A DNA stretch of 12,460 bases, taken from Deltaproteobacteria bacterium (GTDB lineage Bacteria; Desulfobacterota_B; Binatia; UBA9968). Made by a program: the position numbers and the translations under genes. The DNA lies in NCBI GenBank assembly GCA_016193385.1, contig JACPSF010000055.1, positions 1 through 12,460 on the forward strand, given 5' to 3'. Below, piece by piece: positions 7,437 through 12,460 of the stretch (position 1 is its first letter; the number at the start of each line of letters is the position of its first letter). The notes beneath the pieces are model-generated. The model made no database searches. It saw only the letters and a program-made list of their open reading frames with translations, and had not been told where the DNA came from.

Positions 7437-9073
7437 TGGCAACCAGTGGCAGGACTCCCGACCTTATTTTTTCTAACGCTAATATCATCACCGTCGACTC
7501 GCGGTTTCGAAAGGCCGAAGCCGTGGCGATCGCGGGAGACCGAATTGTGGAAGTGGGGAAGAACGAAGAAGTTCTCAGACGCGCCGGCCCGAACACGAGG
7601 CGGGTAGACCTCGGCGGGAAAACGGTGGTGCCGGGTTTTATCGATGCTCACGTGCACGCGGTTCATGTAGGAGTTTCATTTCTCCCCGCCTTTGTTCAGT
7701 TTGACCGCTGCCGCTCTCTCGACGATATGCTCACCGTTATCGCCAAAAGGGCGGAATCGACGCCCCCGGGCGAGTGGATTCTCGGCTCAAGCCACTTCGA
7801 CTACGACATGATCCGCGAGGAACGCTTCCCCAACCGGTGGGAGTTGGACCGGGCGGCGCCAAATCATCCTTTCTGTATGCGCGTTCGCGGCCATCTGGGC
7901 GTGGCCAATACCAAGGCCTTTGAGGTTCTCGGCATCACCAAAGACTCGCCGGTGCCGGCCGGCGGTTACATTTTTAAAGACGAACGGGGGGAGCTCAATG
8001 GTTGGCTCTTGGATAACGCCCTCTACGATCTCGTGATGCCAAAGCTCCCCGGGACCACCCGGGAGGAGTGGATTGGCGCTATCCGGTTCATGAACCAGAG
8101 ATTTCTGCGCGAAGGCATCACCAGCGTCGTAAACCAGTCGGGAGACACGTGGCCTTTTCTGGCGGAGCTTTACCACCGCGGCGAGCTTCCGGTGCGCTGG
8201 CAGGCCAACCTGCGCGGCAGCTCGAACTATTTCCATCGTCCGCTCGAGGCGCTCCCGAAAGCTGTACGAGACCTGGGGCCCGTCACCGGGCACGGCGACG
8301 ACTGGCTCCGAGTCGGGGCCATCGGCGAGCTTCATAGCGACGGTCTGATTGAAGCTCCGTGGATGCACGAGCCGTATGCTCAGGATAAGTTCGGGGGTGG
8401 GTGGAAGGGTCTCCTCAGGCATAATCGGGAGACTCTGAGCGCCATTTGCCTGGCTGCCGCCGACGCGGGCTTTCAAATGGAGGTCCACGCTTCGGGCGAC
8501 GCCGCCACGGAGATGGTTCTGGACGTCTATGAGGAGGTGAACCGGCAGGTTTCCATACGGGAGCGGCGCTGGATCATCACTCATGGCGGTGTCTTTCCCA
8601 CGCCCCGCTCGGTGGAAAGGGCGAGAAATCTCGCCGTTATTGTCTCTACCCAGCAGCCGGTCCTGTGGACCCAGTCTCATTACTACAAGCAATTTTGGGG
8701 CGAGAAGGCGGTTGCCAACCTTTTCGCTAACCGGACCTGGCTGGAGGGGGGAGTGCGGATCAACGGGAGCTCCGATGTGGGGCTGTCTCCGTTGCTTGGG
8801 GTCTACATGTATGTCACCCGAAAAAACTTCTTTGGCGAAGCCCTGGGTCCCGAGCAAGCCATCTCCCGGGAGCAGGCGCTGAAGCTTTTCACGATCGACG
8901 GGGCCTACACCACATTTGAGGAAAAGTCGAAGGGCTCGATCGAAGAAGGCAAACTGGCAGACCTGCTGGTCCTCTCCGATGATCCCTTGACCGTGCCGGA
9001 GGAAAAGATCAAAGAGATCCAGGTCCTGACTACTATGGTGAATGGGAAGATCGTTTACGAGAAAGGGGCGTAA
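7436..9073 (+). CDS. YtcJ-like metal-dependent amidohydrolase
   Basis: This 545-residue enzyme belongs to the amidohydrolase superfamily, YtcJ/amidohydrolase_3 branch. An N-terminal beta-sandwich (IFSNANIITVD, then IAGDRIVEVG) leads to the metal-binding strand GFIDAHVHA with H72 and H74. Further ligands or active-site residues fit H351 (EVHASGDA), H383 (ITHGG) and D447 (SSDVG). The closing GSIEEGKLADLLVLSDDPL block completes the sandwich. RVRGHLGVANTKA (149-161) is also typical of the branch. These enzymes hydrolyse amides, carbamates or cyclic imides and ureas; substrates vary widely. There is no signal peptide. The start uses AAAGGAGGT and overlaps the short upstream ORF as TAATG, which suggests coupled translation. 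It ends 94 bp before the next amidohydrolase, with a probable SBP fossil between. It is not a close paralogue of the two amidohydrolases downstream. Confidence 0.88.
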   Translation: MATSGRTPDLIFSNANIITVDSRFRKAEAVAIAGDRIVEVGKNEEVLRRAGPNTRRVDLGGKTVVPGFIDAHVHAVHVGVSFLPAFVQFDRCRSLDDMLTVIAKRAESTPPGEWILGSSHFDYDMIREERFPNRWELDRAAPNHPFCMRVRGHLGVANTKAFEVLGITKDSPVPAGGYIFKDERGELNGWLLDNALYDLVMPKLPGTTREEWIGAIRFMNQRFLREGITSVVNQSGDTWPFLAELYHRGELPVRWQANLRGSSNYFHRPLEALPKAVRDLGPVTGHGDDWLRVGAIGELHSDGLIEAPWMHEPYAQDKFGGGWKGLLRHNRETLSAICLAAADAGFQMEVHASGDAATEMVLDVYEEVNRQVSIRERRWIITHGGVFPTPRSVERARNLAVIVSTQQPVLWTQSHYYKQFWGEKAVANLFANRTWLEGGVRINGSSDVGLSPLLGVYMYVTRKNFFGEALGPEQAISREQALKLFTIDGAYTTFEEKSKGSIEEGKLADLLVLSDDPLTVPEEKIKEIQVLTTMVNGKIVYEKGA

Positions 9074-9157
9074 GACTGCTCCCTAGCCCTTCTGCTCTTG
9101 AGCATCGGGTTGCTCCTGTGCTAACTCTCTGCGCAAAAGCTCATTGATACCGGATAG
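9074..9157 (+). pseudogene. Signal-peptide fossil of a substrate-binding-protein gene
   Basis: Read in phase from 9074, this gap gives a hydrophobic run LALLLLSIGLLLC, a stop, then LSAQKLIDTG and a TAG at 9155-9157. The 12 bases GCGCAAAAGCTC at 9131-9142 recur at 10956-10967, in the same codon phase, exactly at the signal-peptide cleavage site (FA-QKL) of the SBP gene further right. The tail IDTG-stop may be what is left of the GFID end of the same protein family. The most likely reading is an SBP reduced to part of its signal peptide plus a few 3' codons, with its start codon lost. The alternative is chance similarity in a short spacer; the phase match and shared position make this less likely. 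Confidence 0.5.
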
Positions 9158-9161
9158 GAGG
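9156..9161 (+). promoter_or_regulatory. Shine-Dalgarno AGGAGG for the second amidohydrolase
   Basis: AGGAGG lies six bases before the GTG at 9168. This start is preferred over the in-frame TTG at 9144, which would swallow the ribosome site. Confidence 0.8.
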
Positions 9162-9167
9162 GAATCC

Positions 9168-10862
9168 GTGCCAGCAAGAGGAACGCCGATCGTCATTCGG
9201 GGGGGACGCCTCATCGACGGAAGGGGAGGCAGGCCCGTAGATAACGCGACCGTAGTGATCGAAGGCAATCGCGTCCGAACGGTGGCCGCGGGAAAGGTGG
9301 ATTTTCCGAAGGAGGCCAGAGTGATCGACGCGACCGGAAAGAGCGTGCTCCCCGGCCTGATCGATAACCACGTCCACTACCGCTGCCTCCTCGGCGAGTT
9401 GTTTCTGGCTCACGGAGTCACCTCGGTTCGTGATCTCGGGAATCCTCTCGAATGGATTATGGCGCAGAGGGACGGGGTAGCCCAAGGGCGAATTGTCGGG
9501 CCAAGGATCTTTTGCGCCGGTGGTGGATTTTATGGCAGGGCCACCGCGGAGCACCATGTGGTCTCCACCGAAGTGGCCGACACCCGCAGCGCCGCCAGGC
9601 AGCTCATCGAACAAGGCGTGGACTATCTGAAAACCCATCTGGGAATTTCGCCGGATATCGCACGCGCGGTTGCGGAGGAAGCGCACCCGGCGGGGTTGAG
9701 GGTCACCGGTCACCTGGACACGGACATTCGACCCTATGCGGAGGCCGGGATCGACGGCGTCGAGCACGCCACGGGATGCGCCGAGGCCACGATCCGCAGC
9801 GGGGAAGGGCAAAAGAAGTTGGCCTCGATCAAGCTCTGGCTGGCAAAATTTCTCACTCCCTGGGCTCTGGCGGAGAGGGATCACTTCGCTGAGGTTACGG
9901 ATTTTCTCGCCCGCAAAGGGACTTTCATCGAGCCGACGACGGTCCTTTGGGGGCCGTCTCTCGGTCGGAGACAGAGGTGGGAGAAGGAAGACTACGAGCT
10001 GTTGAAGGAGCCGGGGCTGTCTTATCTTGAGGAGAATGACCGCCTCATTTGGCTGGATCACTACTACGTGGCCTACGGTGCAAGAAAGGCAGACGCGCCG
10101 GAGGAGGATGTGGGCGTAGGAAACCGGTACTCCATTTACGGTATTTACCCCGAGGCAGGGCTTCGAGAAGGCTTTGATCGATTGGGGGAATTTCTTTGCC
10201 ATTTGGTCAAGGCTGGCGGAAATGTGGTCACCGGCACGGATTCGCCGGCGGTGATGCCCGGCGTGAGCCTGCACCGTGAAATGGAGTTCTTGGTGGCGAT
10301 GGGTCTTAGCCCCATGCAGGCTATTTTGGCGGCGACTAAGGTAGGAGCGGATTATCTCGGCAAAATCGACGAGTTGGGAACCGTGGAAGAAGGGAAGCTC
10401 GCTGACGTGATTGTCGTGAGCGGAGATCCGCTCAAGGATATCACGCACACGCGCAGGATAGACACGGTCATTAAAGATGGGGAGATCATGGACATTTCTT
10501 TTCACGCTGGCTTCTCGAATCCGATCGCCCGCCCTCACAGCCAGGAGTTCTACGGCTATCCGATCCCCAAGCTGGAAGAGGTCTCCCCCAAGGTGGCTGG
10601 CGAGAGAGCCGGCGACACCGAGGTGGTGGTAAGGGGAAAGGATTTTTTCCCCGGCTCTCTGGTCGCTTTTGGTGGAAATATCCTTTCCACGCGCTTTATC
10701 AGCCAAAAAGAGCTCAAGGCTTCGATTCCCTCTCATTTGCTCCATGTGGGCACTATCCCAGTTTCTGTGATCAATCCGAAGCCTAACGAGTTCCCCGGGA
10801 AAAGAATTTCCAACTCGCTCCCCTTTATCGTGAAGTTTTCAAGTTCGTCCGAGGCCGCTTAG
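9168..10862 (+). CDS. Prolidase/imidazolonepropionase-like amidohydrolase with C-terminal IPT/TIG-like domain
   Basis: The 564-residue protein begins with the amidohydrolase sandwich (VIRGGRLIDG, IEGNRV). The metal site follows as LIDNHVHY (H68, H70), a likely bridging Lys155 in DYLKTHL, H182 in VTGHL, H200 in VEHATG and D358 in TGTDSP. This pattern is that of binuclear Xaa-Pro dipeptidase, imidazolonepropionase and related hydrolases. The LGTVEEGKLADVIVVSGDPL block closes the barrel region near 403-422. Residues about 467-556 add a separate domain (PKLEEVSPKVAGE, VVVRGKDFFPGSLVAFGG, then IPVSVINP) that fits an immunoglobulin-like IPT/TIG fold. That fold is usually found on secreted, cell-wall or transcription proteins. 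There is no signal peptide, so the enzyme should be cytoplasmic. The substrate is unknown. It is about 72% identical by eye to the amidohydrolase at the right edge. Confidence 0.87.
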   Translation: MPARGTPIVIRGGRLIDGRGGRPVDNATVVIEGNRVRTVAAGKVDFPKEARVIDATGKSVLPGLIDNHVHYRCLLGELFLAHGVTSVRDLGNPLEWIMAQRDGVAQGRIVGPRIFCAGGGFYGRATAEHHVVSTEVADTRSAARQLIEQGVDYLKTHLGISPDIARAVAEEAHPAGLRVTGHLDTDIRPYAEAGIDGVEHATGCAEATIRSGEGQKKLASIKLWLAKFLTPWALAERDHFAEVTDFLARKGTFIEPTTVLWGPSLGRRQRWEKEDYELLKEPGLSYLEENDRLIWLDHYYVAYGARKADAPEEDVGVGNRYSIYGIYPEAGLREGFDRLGEFLCHLVKAGGNVVTGTDSPAVMPGVSLHREMEFLVAMGLSPMQAILAATKVGADYLGKIDELGTVEEGKLADVIVVSGDPLKDITHTRRIDTVIKDGEIMDISFHAGFSNPIARPHSQEFYGYPIPKLEEVSPKVAGERAGDTEVVVRGKDFFPGSLVAFGGNILSTRFISQKELKASIPSHLLHVGTIPVSVINPKPNEFPGKRISNSLPFIVKFSSSSEAA

Positions 10863-10886
10863 AGGGAAGTATTCAAGGGGACCAAA

Positions 10887-11806
10887 ATGAGGGATCTTAG
10901 GGCGCTAATCTTATTAAGCTTCCTGCTGTTGCTGATGCTTCCCACTTCCACGTTCGCGCAAAAGCTCGCGAGGCTCACCGTAGGCTATAGCTCGCTTAGC
11001 ACTTCCTTCCTGCCCTTGTGGATGGCGAAGGAGACCGGGCTCTTCAGTAAGAATAGCCTGGATATCCAGATGGTCTTTTTCAACACGGGGACGACCGCGG
11101 TTCAGGCCTTGCTCGCGGGCGACACGCCTATTTCCCACACGGCGGGATCCGCGATCATCCAGAGCCATCTTGGGGGCTCCGACGCCGTGATGATCGTCGG
11201 CGGGACGGTCAGCCTCGACTGGTGGCTCATGAGCCGTCCCGAGATCAAAACCGCCCAGGACCTCAAGGGTGGAGTGGTAGCCATAAGCCAATTCGGATCT
11301 TCAAGCGACTTTGTCGCTCGGTTTGCTTTGAAAAAGATCGGGCTCACTCCGGATAAGGACGTTACCCTGCTGCAACTCGGAAGCCCCATAAACCGCCAGG
11401 CGGCTATGGAGACCGGGCGCGTGCAGGCGACCGTCCACGTGCATCCGAGCACGCTGATAGCTCAGAAAAAAGGTTTCAACGTTTTGGCCGACGTCGCCGC
11501 CTTGGGCCTGGCCTATCAGCATACGGGGGTTGCCACGACGCGAAAGTTCGTCAAGGAGCATCCGGATGTCGTTAGGGCCTATGTGAAATCCCAGATCGAA
11601 TCTGTCCAGCGCCTGAAAACCGATCGGGAGGCCGGCATCAAGGTGCTGGCCAAATACATGGGGGGGATCAAAGACCGGGAGATTGCGGAGACCCCAAAGC
11701 GAAGGCAGCCAGGGCTGAAGACTTTGCCGACCTCAAGTTTATTAGAGAGCTGGATGAGAGCGGGTTCATCGATAGGCTCTATTCCGGCAAAGCGGCCGAC
11801 AGGTAG
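10887..11806 (+). pseudogene. NMT1/TauA-type ABC substrate-binding protein, internally deleted and frameshifted
   Basis: The ATG at 10887 has AAGGGG six bases upstream. It opens a protein with a clear Sec signal peptide (residues 1-24, ending STFA before QKL) and the SBP core LTVGYSSLSTSFLPLWMAKETGLF. Further core matches are LAGDTPISH, DLKGGVVAISQFGSSSDF and GLTPDKDVTLLQLG. This frame fits the family to codon 268 (IKDREIAE, ending at 11690). Beyond that point the family-like tail is in another frame: DPKAKAARAEDFADLKF, then ELDESGFIDRLYSG, ending in TAG at 11804-11806. About 30-40 residues normally found between these parts also seem missing, so a deletion with frameshift is likelier than a single sequencing slip. 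In life it would have bound a small ligand in the periplasm for an ABC importer, but no ABC permease or ATPase gene lies in the window. As it stands it probably gives no working protein. Confidence 0.75.
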
Positions 11807-11825
11807 GGGTGAAGAGAGTCGCCTG

Positions 11826-12460
11826 ATGCCAGCTCAGAAAACGCCGATCGTTATCCGGGCAGGCCGGCTCATCGATGGCAACGGAGGCAAGCCGATTGAG
11901 AATGCGAGCGTCGTCATCGAGGGCAACCGCATCAAACGGGTTTCTCAGGGACAGGTCGATTTTCCGAAAGAGGCTCGGAGCATCAATGCAAGCGGGAAGA
12001 CGGTCCTCCCCGGGCTCATTGACAACCACGTGCACTATCGCAACCACAGCGGCGAATTATTTCTTGCCCACGGCGTCACCTCTGTCCGGGATCTCGGCAA
12101 TTCCCTCGATTGGATTCTGGCGCAGAGAGATGCGGTTGCCTTGGGAAAAGTCACAGGACCGCGGATTTTTTGCGCCGGCGGCGGCTTCTATGGTAGGGCG
12201 ACGGCAGAGTTCCATATGGTGCCGGCGAGCCCGGACGAGGCCCGCAGAATGACGAGAGAGCTTATCCGGCAGGGCGTGGATTATGCAAAGATTCATCTCG
12301 GTGTGCCGCTCGACATTACCCGTGCGGTTGCTGAGGAAGCCCATGCGGTGGGGTTTCGGGTGACGGGCCATCTGGACTCCAGTATCATGCCTTATGCCGA
12401 GGCCGGTGTGGACGGAGTAGAGCATGCCAGCGGGTGTGCCGAGGCGACGATCAGGAGCGA
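11826..12460 (+). CDS. Second prolidase-like amidohydrolase, N-terminal part (runs off window)
   Basis: This is the first 211 residues of an amidohydrolase closely related to the one at 9168. The metal motif LIDNHVHY, LFLAHGVTSVRDLGN, PRIFCAGGGFYGRATAE, the likely bridging Lys in DYAKIHLG, FRVTGHLD and VDGVEHASGCAEATIRS all match in order. Counting by eye gives about 58 differences in 211 positions, so roughly 72% identity. The ATG at 11826 is supported by exact alignment with the paralogue's start; GAAGAGAG seven bases upstream is a moderate ribosome site. The frame is also open leftward through the frameshifted SBP to 10887, so a long fusion would be predicted by a simple gene finder. Whether it also ends in an IPT/TIG-like domain cannot be seen. 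It is intact as far as shown. Confidence 0.87.
   Translation, partial: MPAQKTPIVIRAGRLIDGNGGKPIENASVVIEGNRIKRVSQGQVDFPKEARSINASGKTVLPGLIDNHVHYRNHSGELFLAHGVTSVRDLGNSLDWILAQRDAVALGKVTGPRIFCAGGGFYGRATAEFHMVPASPDEARRMTRELIRQGVDYAKIHLGVPLDITRAVAEEAHAVGFRVTGHLDSSIMPYAEAGVDGVEHASGCAEATIRS

Larger units (their letters stand above)
9074..12460 (+). repeat. Tandem duplicated [SBP + prolidase-like amidohydrolase] unit
   Basis: Two successive units share the same order. The first is an SBP fossil (9074-9157) followed by an amidohydrolase (9168-10862). The second is a decayed SBP (10887-11806) followed by an amidohydrolase (from 11826). The hydrolases are about 72% identical over the visible 211 residues, and the SBP pieces share the same cleavage-site 12-mer. 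The divergence shows an old duplication, or joining of related units, rather than a recent copy. Confidence 0.65.

Noticed and set aside
7787..8857. 356-codon open frame on the - strand
   Set aside because: It is antisense to the YtcJ-like amidohydrolase, shows no family motifs and has no convincing ribosome site.
9141..10745. 534-codon open frame on the - strand
   Set aside because: It lies exactly antisense to the amidohydrolase at 9168, whose metal motifs and domain order are clear. The antisense translation has no recognisable motif and is a codon-bias shadow of a GC-rich gene.
1..12460. CRISPR array, tRNA/rRNA, insertion sequence or transposase
   Set aside because: No regular short repeats, RNA gene signatures, terminal inverted repeats or transposase motifs were found on reading. 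The SBP losses look like plain deletions, not insertions.

Overview
The window is a GC-rich (upper 50s percent by eye), densely coding bacterial segment. Everything except the first ~300 bases reads on the + strand with short gaps, overlaps and good Shine-Dalgarno sites, so it looks like one long catabolic operon. The gene mix is benzoate-CoA-ligase-like AMP ligase, class II aldolase/decarboxylase, fumarate-reductase-like flavoprotein, several amidohydrolases and NMT1/TauA-type binding proteins. That mix is common in genomes of uncultured soil and subsurface lineages (Rokubacteria, Methylomirabilota, Binatota or Tectomicrobia type). This placement is a low-confidence inference from gene content; no rRNA or marker gene is present.

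Layout. Bases 1-297 (-) hold the N-terminus of a large Eco57I/type IIG-like restriction-modification protein that runs off the left edge. A 147-bp divergent gap (298-444) with a dyad/hairpin follows. Bases 445-3532 hold a tight trio: an MFS transporter, a dienelactone-hydrolase-like alpha/beta hydrolase, and a cytoplasmic protein joining a DUF2249/TusA-like N-terminal domain to an eight-repeat YVTN beta-propeller. Bases 3588-7306 hold a benzoate-CoA-ligase-family enzyme, a class II aldolase/adducin-family enzyme and an FAD-dependent dehydrogenase/reductase. Bases 7308-12460 hold three amidohydrolases: one YtcJ-like, and two prolidase/imidazolonepropionase-like enzymes about 72% identical to each other. 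The complete one of these two carries a C-terminal IPT/TIG-like domain.

The most unusual feature is in this last block. Each amidohydrolase is immediately preceded by what appears to be a wrecked ABC-transporter substrate-binding-protein (SBP) gene. One is a 42-codon ORF ending in an SBP-like tail. One is an 84-bp signal-peptide fossil. One is a nearly complete SBP with an internal deletion and frameshift, whose wrong frame stays open into the next amidohydrolase. This suggests a repeated [SBP + amidohydrolase] unit that expanded by duplication and then lost its SBPs, while the hydrolases kept intact frames and metal ligands.

Working model (inference): the operon takes up an aromatic or other cyclic amide, imide, ester or lactone. 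It would hydrolyse the substrate with the amidohydrolases and the DLH-like enzyme, activate the acid as a CoA thioester, and process the ring with the flavoprotein and the aldolase-type enzyme. The substrate cannot be read from the sequence.
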